From NCBI RefSeq assembly GCF_033097365.1, contig NZ_AP028461.1, positions 4,464,001-4,528,000 of the forward strand: 64,000 nt of DNA, read 5' to 3'. Positions 18,033-26,743 of the stretch are shown here, in pieces. The notes beneath the pieces are model-generated. The model ran no database searches, was not told where the DNA came from, and saw only the letters and a list, made by a program, of their open reading frames with translations. The stretch comes from Actinoplanes sichuanensis. Its GTDB lineage: Bacteria > Actinomycetota > Actinomycetes > Mycobacteriales > Micromonosporaceae. Made by a program: the position numbers and the translations under genes. How positions within the stretch are numbered: position 1 is the stretch's first letter; every line of letters begins with the position of its first letter.

Positions 18033-19049
18033 TCACCTTCCGGCCATCTGCCGGGTCAGGTCGACCAGACGGTTGGTGTAGCCCCACTCGTTGTCGTACC
18101 AGCCGAACACCTTCACCAGCCGGCCGTGCGCCTGGGTCAGGCGGGCGTCGAACACACACGACGACGGGTCGCCGACGATGTCGGTGGACACCAGCGGCGC
18201 GTCGGCGTACCGGATGATGCCGTGCATCGGTTGCCCGGGCGCGGCGGATTCCTCGACGGCACGATTGACCTGCTCCGCTGTGGCCTCGGCGGCCAGCAGC
18301 AGCGACAGGTCGCTGATCGAGCCGTCCACCACCGGCACCCGCAGCGCCACCCCGTCGAGCCGGCCCGCCAACTCCGGCAGCACGAGCCCGACCGCTTTGG
18401 CCGCGCCGGTGCTGGTCGGGATGATGTTCACCCCGGCCGCGCGGGCCCGGCGCGGGTCCTTGTGCGGCGCATCGAGGATGTTCTGGTCGTTGGTGTACGC
18501 GTGGACCGTGCTCAGATAGCCACTCTCGATGCCGAACGCGTCGTGTAACACCTTCACCAGCGGCGCAACACAGTTGGTCGTGCACGACGCCGCGGACACG
18601 ATCCGGTGACGCACCGGATCGTAGCTGTCCGCGTTCACCCCCGGTACCAGAGTGGCGTCGACGCTCTTGCCGGGCGCGGAGATGAGTACCCGACGGGCGC
18701 CCGCCTTCAAGTGCAGCGCCGCGTCGTCGCGGGTACGCAGCTTGCCGGTCGACTCGATGACCAGGTCGACACCCAGCTCCCCCCACGGCAACGTGTCCGG
18801 ACGCCGCTCGGCGAAGGTCGGGATGTCGTGCCATCCGACGGTCAGCCTTCCGTCGGCGTAGGACACCTCCGTGTCGAGCCGGCCGAACGTCGAGTCGTAC
18901 TCGAGCAGATGCACCAGCGACGCCGCGTCGTACAGGTCGTTGATCGCCACGACCTGAAGGCCCTGGTTCGCGAGAGTCTTGTCGGTGAGGCGACGCAGGT
19001 AGTTGCGGCCGATCCGGCCGAAACCGTTGATCGCGATACGGTAGGTCAT
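18033..19049 (-). CDS. gap: Glyceraldehyde-3-phosphate dehydrogenase, copy 1
   Basis: The 338-residue enzyme oxidises glyceraldehyde-3-phosphate with NAD(P) in glycolysis or the reverse in gluconeogenesis. It has the Rossmann start INGFGRIGRNYLRR and the active-site motif SAASCTTNC with Cys156. GGAGGGAG precedes the ATG at 19049; an upstream in-frame extension to 19127 lacks family similarity. The gene heads an operon with CBS-BON and Usp genes rather than with pgk/tpi, which points to a stress-specific isozyme. A close paralogue is at 33707. Confidence 0.92.
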   Translation of the reverse strand: MTYRIAINGFGRIGRNYLRRLTDKTLANQGLQVVAINDLYDAASLVHLLEYDSTFGRLDTEVSYADGRLTVGWHDIPTFAERRPDTLPWGELGVDLVIESTGKLRTRDDAALHLKAGARRVLISAPGKSVDATLVPGVNADSYDPVRHRIVSAASCTTNCVAPLVKVLHDAFGIESGYLSTVHAYTNDQNILDAPHKDPRRARAAGVNIIPTSTGAAKAVGLVLPELAGRLDGVALRVPVVDGSISDLSLLLAAEATAEQVNRAVEESAAPGQPMHGIIRYADAPLVSTDIVGDPSSCVFDARLTQAHGRLVKVFGWYDNEWGYTNRLVDLTRQMAGR

Positions 19050-19111
19050 CGCGGGCTCCCTCCGCGTTGTCGTCCTCCCTCCAGGCTTTCGCCGACCCGG
19101 CCGCCCGGGCA

Positions 19112-19125
19112 GGGCCGAAGGGCCC
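19112..19125 (-). promoter_or_regulatory. DevR/DosR-like box before gapdh operon
   Basis: GGGCCGAAGGGCCC, a nearly perfect palindrome, lies 63-76 bases upstream of the gapdh start. It is the same family of site as at 280 and 19215. Confidence 0.5.
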
Positions 19126-19214
19126 ACTCGTACGAAGACCGGCCTTCCGCCGAATCGGCTGCAGCGTTTCCGACGCCGTGACGGCCATCGAGAAGGTGGC
19201 TACGACGGACGTCC

Positions 19215-19228
19215 GGGTCTTTCGACCC
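19215..19228 (+). promoter_or_regulatory. DevR/DosR-like box before acg-type gene
   Basis: GGGTCTTTCGACCC has perfect five-base arms around TTTC and is among the closest matches in the window to the mycobacterial DosR box. It lies 63-76 bases upstream of the nitroreductase start at 19291, mirroring the distance of the 19112 box to gapdh. Confidence 0.55.
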
Positions 19229-19290
19229 TGACGGACCCTCTCAAGGGCCTGCGACGGTGGAGGCACCGATGGACTCCGGAGGTGTTACCG

Positions 19291-20289
19291 ATGACCGAGC
19301 CGGCGAACAACGTGACCCTTTGCGAGGCACGCGATGCCTTGGAACGCGCCGTTCGGGTGTCCCTTCGGGCGCCGTCGGTGTTCAACACTCAGCCCTGGAA
19401 GTGGCGCCTCGCCGGTGACGTGCTGGAACTGGCGTCCGATCCGGGCCGCCGCCTCGGGGCCACCGACGCCGAGGGACGGCTGCTGCTGCTCAGCTGCGGC
19501 GGCGCCCTGCACCACGCCCGGGTCGCCCTGGCCGCTGCCGGATGGCACGCCGAGGTGCAGCGCTTCCCCGAGGAGCATCGCCCGGACCTGCTCGCACGGA
19601 TCCGTGTCACCCGTCGCATCACTCCGGACGCCACTGCCCGGGATCTGGCCGCCGCGGTCAGCCGGCGCCGTACCGACCGCCGAGCGTTCGGTGGGCGCCC
19701 GGTGGCCGAGCAGACACTGACCCGCCTACGCCGGCTCGTCGAGGCCGAGGGCGCCCGTCTGCGGGTCGTGCCGGACGATCGAGTGGTCGAACTGGCCGAC
19801 TCGGTCGATCTGGCCGCCTACGTCAACTACATCGATCCGGCTCACCGCGCCGAACTCACCGCTTGGACGCACCGGCCCGCCTGGACCGGAGACGGCGTGC
19901 CGCCGCAGACCGTAGTCACACAGAGTCTGCGGCGGGTGCCCGTACGCGACTTCCTGCCCGGCGGCTCCCCCGGTCTGCCGGCCAGTGCCGACCAGGACGA
20001 GGGCGCCGCCTATCTCGTCATCTTCGGCGCCTCGGACCGGCCGGTGGACCTGCTCCGCGGCGGTGAGGCCATGTCCGCCCTGCTCCTGCAAGCCACCGCC
20101 GAAGGCCTGGCGACCGCCCCCATCAGTGAAGCGGTCGAGGTGATCTGGCCCCGTCAGTTGCTGACCCGATTGCTGGCCGGCGCCGGCGAGCCGTACCTGA
20201 TCGTCCGGCTCGGCTACGTCGAGTCAGCCGAAGCCGTGCCCCCGTCGCCTCGGCGCACACCCACCGACGTCCTCAGCATCGAGGACTGA
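19291..20289 (+). CDS. Acg-type nitroreductase family protein, copy 1
   Basis: The 332-residue protein belongs to the Acg (Rv2032) group of nitroreductase-fold flavoproteins. Motifs include RVSLRAPSVFNTQPWKWRL near the N-terminus, SRRRTDRRAFGGRPV in the middle and GEAMSALLLQATAEGLATAPISEAVE near the end. M. tuberculosis Acg proteins (Rv2032, Rv3127, Rv3131) are DosR-induced and thought to store or sequester flavin rather than reduce nitro compounds. GGAGGT lies seven bases before the ATG. A second intact copy is at 25715 and a decayed one at 48460. Confidence 0.88.
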   Translation: MTEPANNVTLCEARDALERAVRVSLRAPSVFNTQPWKWRLAGDVLELASDPGRRLGATDAEGRLLLLSCGGALHHARVALAAAGWHAEVQRFPEEHRPDLLARIRVTRRITPDATARDLAAAVSRRRTDRRAFGGRPVAEQTLTRLRRLVEAEGARLRVVPDDRVVELADSVDLAAYVNYIDPAHRAELTAWTHRPAWTGDGVPPQTVVTQSLRRVPVRDFLPGGSPGLPASADQDEGAAYLVIFGASDRPVDLLRGGEAMSALLLQATAEGLATAPISEAVEVIWPRQLLTRLLAGAGEPYLIVRLGYVESAEAVPPSPRRTPTDVLSIED

Positions 20290-20328
20290 CCGCGAGCCGA
20301 TGACGGCGAGGATCGGATGTCCGGGTAC
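20283..20328. repeat. 46-bp repeat: acg end to ppdk start, copy A
   Basis: This segment matches 29829-29874 at 42 of 46 positions, in the same orientation. It begins in the last codons of the nitroreductase gene and runs to an ATGTCC that equals the start codon region of pyruvate phosphate dikinase in copy B. The dikinase reading stops making sense after a few codons here. It therefore looks like the scar of an ancestral acg-ppdk junction. Confidence 0.75.
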
Positions 20329-20380
20329 GGCGGCTGCCCGGCCGGCGTTTCTGCGCCGGAGCCGTTGTCTGTACAGACCC

Positions 20381-22375
20381 TCAGCCGGCTGCGGCGACGA
20401 AGTGGCAGACCGGCGCCGTGGCGGAGACGTTGGTGCCGTCGGAGGTGCGGACGTACCAGCCGTAGGAGTGGCCGGCGATCAGGGTGGGCAGCGTCACCGA
20501 GACGGTGCCCGAACCGGTGACGTAGTTGCTGGCCGAACCCGGACCGCCCAGGTAGATGGGCTGCGGCTGGCCGGCGTCGGTGTTGTCCCAGATGGAGAAT
20601 TCGCCGCGGACCGGGACCGTGGGGTCGTCGTGGCGGACGGTGGCGCTCAGGCGCGGGGTCAACGACGGCACCGTGCCGTAGCCGCCGTTCTGGTGGCAGC
20701 CGGGGTTTGCGGTGTCGGCGGCCGGGATGGTGTCCGTGCCGGTGGGCACGGCCGGCAGCATGGTCTGGCCGGCGCGCAGCTTGGTGATCTCCGCACTGGC
20801 CAGGGCGTAGGGGAAGAGCTGCAGGTCGTCGAGGCCACCCTGGTAGGCGGTGCCGACGGTGACCGGGGTTCCGCTCGGCACGCGCTTGGTGTGTGCCACG
20901 CTCCCGGCGAGGGTGCCGTTGACGAACAGGTTCATCTTGGCCGTCACGGGATCGTGGGTGGCCACCAGATGCGTCCACGCGCCGGGCTGGGCGGTGGCGA
21001 GGACCTGATCGACAGCGGCACCGGCGGCATCGGCGGTCACCATGGCGAACCGCCATTTACCCCCGGTATACGACAGGTCGACGGGGCTGCCGTTGTTGTT
21101 CGCCTGATTGATCAGGGAACCGTTGGGAGCCGCGGCGTCCGGCTTGGCCCAGACGGACACGGTCAGACCGCGGCGGCTGTCGAAGACGTTGACGGTGCCG
21201 TCGACACCGCTGACCACGGTTCCCGTGCCGTCGAAGCGCAACGAACGGACCCGTTCGGTGGAGCGGGTGACGCCGCCGGCCAGTTTCCCGGTGAGGCCGT
21301 TGATCGAGCTGTCCGCCGTGGTGGTGCCGGCGGCCTCATCGAACTTCCAGGTCAGCGCCTGCCCACGGGTGAACGCGAGCAGCGGTGCGTGGTCCGACAG
21401 GCCCGCCGGGTCGTCGGCTGCGGCCGTGTTGGTGTTGGTGTCGGCGAATTCGGTGAGCGAGTCGCAGTAGGTGAACCCGGAGGCCGCGAACACGTAGTCG
21501 AGCTTCTGCTGGGCTACTGCCGGTTCGGCGTCCGTGCTGTTGAAATGGGTCATCTCGTTGATCGCGTCGCCGGGTGCGTAGGCCTGCTGATCGCATTCGG
21601 GGTACGCGTCGAACAGCGGCCGGATCGGCGACGTCGAAGCCGAGCCCTGGCTGGTGTTGAAGTCGCCGCCGAGCACCGGCACCGCGACACCGCTGATCTT
21701 CTGCTTCAGCGACGCGGTCTCACGGGCGTACTCGGCGTCGTTGTTGTGCAGCAGGTGGGTGCCGCACGGCGTGTTCTGCCAGCCCTCGACCCGTACGCAG
21801 AGCAGGTTGGAAGTGCGTTTGGTCGTGGTGTCCGGATAGTGGTTCGGGTCCCCGGCGACGAGCAGCGGCGTCACCGTCGACGAGGTGATGGTGCCGCGGA
21901 CGGCGATGACCTGACCGAGGGTGCCGATCAGGTCGCCGCCGCGACAGTCGGATCGGCCGTCCGGGCGGGCCACGACGGCGGTGCGGTAGGTCCAGCCGGG
22001 GCCGAGCGCTGCCATCAGTGGTGCCAGGTCGTTGCGGTCGCCGCCGCGGCCGGCGGCCTCGTCGGGGTAGCAGACCTCTTGGAGCATGACCACGTTGAGG
22101 TCACGTTGGCGGACGATCGTCTCGATCGCGGCGGCCTTGGCCTGCGGTCGCGACCGCCACGGACAGTAAGAGGAGCTGCCTCGACTCCCCCCGGCCTCGC
22201 CACAGATGTTCCAGGTCATCATGCGGACGGCTTCGCGCTGGTAGCCCAGTCCGTCGGCCGCGGCCGCCACCTGCACATTCTGGTGCTGTTGCTGCTGCGG
22301 AACGGCGATCCGGACGGCCGCGACGGTGGCCAGCACTGCTGCCGTCACCCCGACCATGGCCAGTAATCTTCGCAA
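20381..22375 (-). CDS. Secreted endonuclease/exonuclease/phosphatase with LamG-like domain
   Basis: The protein of about 664 residues has an N-terminal membrane/signal segment (LAMVGVTAAVLATVAAV), then an EEP domain with MTWNICGEAGG, LQEVCYP, LGGDFNTSQG and LSDHAPLLAF. A LamG/concanavalin-like domain (LTVSVWAKPD ... LFVNGTLAG ... GGLDDLQLFPYAL) and a C-terminal beta domain follow. The TTG at 22375 is chosen because GGGGGA lies 5-10 bases upstream; an ATG at 22414 lacks a site. It is a probable exported phosphodiesterase or nuclease. It lacks a DevR box and interrupts the island, so it may be a later arrival. Confidence 0.75.
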   Translation of the reverse strand: MRRLLAMVGVTAAVLATVAAVRIAVPQQQQHQNVQVAAAADGLGYQREAVRMMTWNICGEAGGSRGSSSYCPWRSRPQAKAAAIETIVRQRDLNVVMLQEVCYPDEAAGRGGDRNDLAPLMAALGPGWTYRTAVVARPDGRSDCRGGDLIGTLGQVIAVRGTITSSTVTPLLVAGDPNHYPDTTTKRTSNLLCVRVEGWQNTPCGTHLLHNNDAEYARETASLKQKISGVAVPVLGGDFNTSQGSASTSPIRPLFDAYPECDQQAYAPGDAINEMTHFNSTDAEPAVAQQKLDYVFAASGFTYCDSLTEFADTNTNTAAADDPAGLSDHAPLLAFTRGQALTWKFDEAAGTTTADSSINGLTGKLAGGVTRSTERVRSLRFDGTGTVVSGVDGTVNVFDSRRGLTVSVWAKPDAAAPNGSLINQANNNGSPVDLSYTGGKWRFAMVTADAAGAAVDQVLATAQPGAWTHLVATHDPVTAKMNLFVNGTLAGSVAHTKRVPSGTPVTVGTAYQGGLDDLQLFPYALASAEITKLRAGQTMLPAVPTGTDTIPAADTANPGCHQNGGYGTVPSLTPRLSATVRHDDPTVPVRGEFSIWDNTDAGQPQPIYLGGPGSASNYVTGSGTVSVTLPTLIAGHSYGWYVRTSDGTNVSATAPVCHFVAAAG

Positions 22376-22535
22376 GACATTCCCCCGATTTGATGAAGCA
22401 GGAGCGAAGATCATATATATGCATGCCTGCCGGGGGCGTCCCGCAGCGCGTCCTTCACGCCTGCCGGACGCTCACCGGCGACGATCAGAGCGCCCTGCGC
22501 TTGCGCTCGTGACCCGGAACGCGAGCGTGCACGAC

Positions 22536-23470
22536 GTTTAGAACGCATCTGACGGATCATGATTGGCTCCGGTCCGGTTTGGCGCGGAGCCAAATCATGA
22601 TCGAGGCGACGGTTACCGTTGCCTCGTAACGGTCTTTGAGCTTGTCGTACCTGGTCGCGACGGCCCGGAACTGCTAGAGCCGATGGAAGACCCGTTCGAC
22701 CCGCTTACGGTCCTTGTACCGCTGTGCGTTGAAGTTCGGCGGCCGCCCGCCGCGGGAACCCTTCCCGGCGCGGCTTCTGCGCACATCATCGCGTTCCGGA
22801 ATGGTGTGCGGGATCCGCCTGGCCTTCAGCGAACGCCGGTTGGCCTTCGACCCGTACGCCTTGTCAGCGGTCAGATGATCAAGACGCTTGCGGGGCCGGC
22901 CGACACCTCCGGGCCGGGCCACCGCGACGTTGTCGAGCAACGGCACCGGTTCCCGGGTGTCGGAGGCCTGCCCGGGTGTGAGCCGTCTGACCAGACTGCG
23001 GCCGCGTCCATCAGCAAGCAGATGCAGTTCGGTGGGCAGTCCTCCTCGCGAGCGACCCATCCCTTGGGCTGCCCGCGAATCCGCCCTGCTCAACCCCCTT
23101 TACGGGCCCCGGCGGCATGCTGGTGCGCCCGCACGATGGTGGAGTCGACCTGCGCACGCCAGTCGAGATCACCGGCCGCGTCGGCCTCCGCCTGCAGATA
23201 CTTCTCGATACGTGCCCAAGTGCCGTCCTGCTCCCACCGGGCGAACCGTACCGATCCGGGATCTCATCCCACTTCGCGCCGTTCTCGACGCGCCACAGGA
23301 TCCCGTTGATCACCTGCCGTTGATCACGCCACCCGACCACCACGCTGCGGTGCCATGGACGGCAGCAACGGCTCCAGCCGCTCCCAGTCCTGATCATTCA
23401 GATCACCAGCCACAACACACCAACGATCGACCACAGTCATCCGTGATGATCCATCAGATGCGCTCCAAAC
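22536..23470 (-). mobile_element. Decayed IS5-family insertion sequence
   Basis: Terminal inverted repeats are visible: the left end reads GTTTAGAACGCATCTGACGG and the right end, reversed, GTTTGGAGCGCATCTGATGG. Between them lies a minus-strand DDE transposase split over at least three frames: DLNDQDWERLEPLLP near 23400, [19 protein letters not shown] near 23310, [20 protein letters not shown] near 23190 and LTADKAYGSKANRRSL near 22850. An in-frame stop follows ERVFHRL. The element is inactive. Its right end abuts the truncated gene that ends at 24109. Confidence 0.8.
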
Positions 23471-24109
23471 CTGTGCACGGCCGGGCCCTCAGACTGGATC
23501 ATCATCGACCTGCATGACATCGACGACCCCTCCGGGGCGAGCGTGCCGTTCTGGCTCGCCGCCTGGCGCCAGGCTCGTCTCGAACCGCCGCCGACGCAGT
23601 TGGCGTTCACCCTGCCGGCTACGACAACGCTCGGCTGGCGGTTGCGCAACCTTCGAGGACCACAGCCACGCGTGTTGACCACCATGTACGAAGCCCGCAG
23701 AGCGATCGCCGGGCGCATGTCACGCGACAACCGGCTACAAACCCGCTTGCCCAGTCTACCGGCCTCCGTCCGTACCGCCCGCCACCTCGTCGCTCAGGGA
23801 TGCCGCACCTGGCACCTGCCACACCTGCAGCATGACGCACTGCTGATCGTGTCCGAGCTGTCCACCAACGCCGTGCAGCACGCCGCAACCGACTTCGTCG
23901 TCACCCTGACACGTGACGACGCCTCCCTGCGGGTGGCAGTCCGCGACGGAGCCTCCCCGTTTCCGCGTCCCGGCGATCCCCAACTCACCGGTCCGCAGGC
24001 CTTGCTTGGCGAACGGGGGCAAGGCCCGCGGCTGGTGCACACCCTCGCTACCGCATGGGGCGTCATGTCGGCACACGGCGGTAAAGTCGTCTGGGCCAAC
24101 GTGCAATGA
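23471..24109 (+). pseudogene. STAS-like/HATPase anti-sigma-type protein, 5'-truncated by IS
   Basis: An HATPase_c domain of the RsbW/anti-sigma type covers the C-terminal half: LPASVRTARHLVAQGC, LLIVSELSTNAVQHAATDF and VRDGASPFP. The N-terminal part (WIIIDLHDIDDPSGASVP, then QLAFTLPATTTLGWRLRN) looks like the second half of a STAS domain, although that match is weak. The frame opens only inside the IS5 remnant, so the original start was lost to the insertion. Translation from GTG 23543 (188 residues) would preserve the kinase-like half, so residual function is possible. Confidence 0.6.
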
Positions 24110-24184
24110 CACTCAAACCGATAGCTGCACCGGGCGGTCATCAATAGCGGCAGCGTCCACCGTCGCTGCCGCACCATCGGCCGT

Positions 24185-25030
24185 CTACTGCTCACGACCG
24201 GGCGACCGGCCCACGGCAACGGCTGGATTGAGGACGGCGCTCGACGGTCGAGCGCGCCGTTCTGGTGGCGTCGGCCAGGCCAGCACCGGACGTCGCACGT
24301 TTCGGGCGTGCTGGAGCCGGTGAGCGGTCCAGCCGGCGAGCACGCCGCCGGCCACCGGTGCGACCAGGTAGACGGCGAGCAGATGGAACTCGCCGGACAA
24401 CAGGGCCGGCCCCAGCTGTCGTGCCGGGTTGGCGGAGCCACCGGTGATGGTCCCCAGCAAGGCACCCTGAAGCCCGAACAAGCCGCCGACGACCCACACC
24501 GCCCGCCAATGCGGTCGGCAGGCCGTCATCCAGCACATCACCCCCACTATGACCAGCAGAGTCGCCGCCTCAGCGACGGCGACCGACGCGTCAGGCCAAC
24601 CCGGTCCCGGCTGCACCACCGCCCAACGGACAGGCCCCCCGGACACTGAGGGGCCCCAGGCGACTCTGAGGAGAGCCGCCGCGGCGATCGACCCAGCACT
24701 CTGGGCCAGGAGGTAGGGCAGGACACGCCGGGCCGGCAGGAGGCCGGCAGCGAAGACACCCAGGGTGATCGCCGGATTCATGTGCGCACCGCTGAACCGT
24801 CCCGGCCGGGAATCGGCGAACCCGACAATGGTCAGGCCGACGAGGATCGACACGGCGGCGACCCTGATGCGTAGTTCGTTCGCCGAGGCACTCGGCGGGG
24901 CGGTGCCGATCCCCCAGTGGACCAGGCTGAAAACGGTGGCCATGAACGTCGTGGTGAGGCCGAACTCGACTCCGGCGGCACGTGCGTCGACGGCGTTGGG
25001 CCGCATGGTCACGGGCCTTGCGATCTCCAT
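24185..25030 (-). CDS. Aquaporin / MIP family channel
   Basis: The 281-residue membrane protein has six hydrophobic segments and the two half-helix motifs of MIP channels: HMNPAITLG and GGSANPARQLG. It moves water, glycerol or other small neutral solutes across the membrane; the selectivity class is not clear. Starts at 25030 or at ATG 25006 are possible and neither has a clear ribosome binding site. The C-terminal about 40 residues are basic and proline-rich. A weak DevR-like site is at 25066. Confidence 0.85.
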   Translation of the reverse strand: MEIARPVTMRPNAVDARAAGVEFGLTTTFMATVFSLVHWGIGTAPPSASANELRIRVAAVSILVGLTIVGFADSRPGRFSGAHMNPAITLGVFAAGLLPARRVLPYLLAQSAGSIAAAALLRVAWGPSVSGGPVRWAVVQPGPGWPDASVAVAEAATLLVIVGVMCWMTACRPHWRAVWVVGGLFGLQGALLGTITGGSANPARQLGPALLSGEFHLLAVYLVAPVAGGVLAGWTAHRLQHARNVRRPVLAWPTPPERRARPSSAVLNPAVAVGRSPGREQ

Positions 25031-25065
25031 GGCATGAGCATCATCGCGAGATCACGGTGTCAGCA

Positions 25066-25078
25066 GGGTCCAAGGTCC
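25066..25078 (-). promoter_or_regulatory. Possible DevR-like site before aquaporin
   Basis: GGGTCCAAGGTCC (reverse GGACCTTGGACCC) lies about 36 bases from the aquaporin start. The spacer is one base shorter than in the other boxes, so this is a weaker candidate. Confidence 0.3.
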
Positions 25079-25236
25079 TGTCACCTCAGGTCGGTCAGGT
25101 GCCTGTCCACTGCCGCTACGAGGGGTTACCGGCCGAGGGCTGACAAGGGCCTTCATCGGCGCGAGTTCCCGCGCTGGCAGACGCCGTTCGCGCAGACGGA
25201 GGGGTGTGGCCCGGTCGCGGTAAGCCCTGCCGTGTC

Positions 25237-25250
25237 GGGTCGTTCGGCCC
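25237..25250 (+). promoter_or_regulatory. DevR/DosR-like box before Cys-rich gene and acg copy 2
   Basis: GGGTCGTTCGGCCC lies about 72-85 bases upstream of the ATG at 25322, the same distance seen for the acg copy 1 site at 19215. Confidence 0.5.
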
Positions 25251-25321
25251 TGACTGCGTTCTGGGCAGCCGCCGTAGCGTCACCTTGGGGCTATGGCCGT
25301 TCTCCTCAATCGGGAGCCGAA

Positions 25322-25648
25322 ATGATCGTCCTCAGAAGGTTGGCGTGTGCGGTCGGCCTGCATTCGGGGCAGCGGCTCCTTCCCGACTGCCGATGCGAAA
25401 GCGTGCGTGTCTGCACCACGTGCGGCAAGACCGACAAGATCGTCCGCCACACATGGGGCGGGTTCTCCTACGCCGATGCCGGCCGCTGCGAACAGGTCCG
25501 CCGCTGCGAGCGATGCGCGACGACGCAGTCCCGGACCCGGCATGAGTGGGGTCCCTGGCGGTATGCGAACACGGAATTCGGGGCGCCGCAGATCCACCGG
25601 TGCCACCGGTGCCACGAGACGGAGAAGACCGCCTACACGCTGCGATGA
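25322..25648 (+). CDS. Cysteine-rich, possible zinc-binding small protein
   Basis: The 108-residue product holds repeated C-x2-C or H-x2-C pairs: CRCESVRVCTTCGK, CEQVRRCERCATTQ and HRCHRCHETEKT. These are separated by HTWGGFSYADAGR- and HEWGPWRYANTEF-like stretches, so two or three similar zinc-ribbon-like modules are likely. GGGAG precedes the ATG at 25322; a longer upstream frame lacks similar composition. It sits 66 bases before acg copy 2 and downstream of a DevR-like box, so is probably part of the regulon. Function is unknown. Confidence 0.65.
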   Translation: MIVLRRLACAVGLHSGQRLLPDCRCESVRVCTTCGKTDKIVRHTWGGFSYADAGRCEQVRRCERCATTQSRTRHEWGPWRYANTEFGAPQIHRCHRCHETEKTAYTLR

Positions 25649-25714
25649 GGGCGATCGGGCGGGCGATGGCCACGGCATGCGCCGTGGTGAGGCCACGAGT
25701 CCGGAGGTTCCGCC

Positions 25715-26710
25715 ATGACCACGCGAGACGAGGTTTTCCGTGCCGAGGCGCGTACTGCCCTGGAGGTGGCCGCTCGGGCATCGCTGCGCGCTCCGTCGGT
25801 CTTCAACACCCAGCCTTGGACGTGGCGTCTCACCGGCGATGTGCTGGAGCTGTCGTCCGACCCGGCTCGCCGGCTGGGGGTGACCGACGCCGAGGGCCGT
25901 CTGCTTCTGCTCAGCTGTGGCGGCGCGCTGCACCATGCACAGGTGTCGCTGGCAGCCGCCGGGTGGCACGCCGATGTACAACGTCTCCCGGAGGAGCAGC
26001 GCCCTGACCTGCTCGCCCGGGTGAAGGTGACCAAGCCCAGCGAACCGGATGTGGAAGCTGAACTACTGGCCGCCGCCATCAGCCGGCGCCGCACCGACCG
26101 CCGCGCCTTCGGTGACCGCCCGGTGCCCGAGGAGATCCTCACCCGCCTGCGCCGGCTCGTCGAAGCGTGTGGCGCCTATCTACATGTCGTACCTGATGAG
26201 CGGGTGCCGGAACTGGCGATCTCGGTCGACCAGGCGGCCGACGCCAACTATTTCGACCCGGCTCATCGCGGTGAGCTCACCGGCTGGACGCACCGGCCGG
26301 CCTGGACCGGTGACGGCGTGCCGCCCAGTACCGTCGTCCAGCCCAGCCAGCGACGTGTACCGGTCCGTAACTTCCTGCCCGACGGTTCGTCCGGTCTGCT
26401 CCCCGGCGCTGACCATGATGAGGGGGCGACCTTCGTCATCATCTTCGGCACCACTGACCATCCGGTCGATCTGCTCCGCGGTGGCGAGGCCATGTCGGCG
26501 CTTCTGCTGGGGGCAACCGCCGACGGTCTGGCGTCCGCGCCCATCAGTGAGGCCGTCGAAGTGGCGTGGCCCCGGCGTCTGCTGAGCCGACTGCTCTCCG
26601 GGATCGGCGAGCCTTACCTGATCGTGCGACTCGGCTATGTCGAGGAACCCGATGAAGTCCCACCGACACCCCGCCGTTCACCTTCGGACGTGATCTTCAT
26701 CGAGGACTGA
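25715..26710 (+). CDS. Acg-type nitroreductase family protein, copy 2
   Basis: The 331-residue paralogue of the protein at 19291 is similar along its whole length (RASLRAPSVFNTQPWTWRL, SRRRTDRRAFGDRPVP, THRPAWTGDGVPP, GEAMSALLLGATADGL). GGAGGT precedes the ATG. It ends IFIED, as copy 1 ends LSIED. The role is likely flavin binding in the DosR-type response, by analogy with Rv2032. It converges on the response regulator gene, leaving only 33 bases between stops. Confidence 0.88.
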   Translation: MTTRDEVFRAEARTALEVAARASLRAPSVFNTQPWTWRLTGDVLELSSDPARRLGVTDAEGRLLLLSCGGALHHAQVSLAAAGWHADVQRLPEEQRPDLLARVKVTKPSEPDVEAELLAAAISRRRTDRRAFGDRPVPEEILTRLRRLVEACGAYLHVVPDERVPELAISVDQAADANYFDPAHRGELTGWTHRPAWTGDGVPPSTVVQPSQRRVPVRNFLPDGSSGLLPGADHDEGATFVIIFGTTDHPVDLLRGGEAMSALLLGATADGLASAPISEAVEVAWPRRLLSRLLSGIGEPYLIVRLGYVEEPDEVPPTPRRSPSDVIFIED

Positions 26711-26743
26711 TCGGCAGCACACCTTGCGGTACCGCTAACTCGG

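Noticed and set aside
20300..22366. A 688-codon frame antisense to the EEP-LamG protein
   Set aside because: Gly/Val/Arg-rich shadow frame without domain or ribosome binding site.
24917..25321. Upstream extension of the Cys-rich gene to 24917
   Set aside because: It would overlap the aquaporin start and the DevR-like boxes, and its text lacks the Cys modules; ATG 25322 has a good ribosome binding site.
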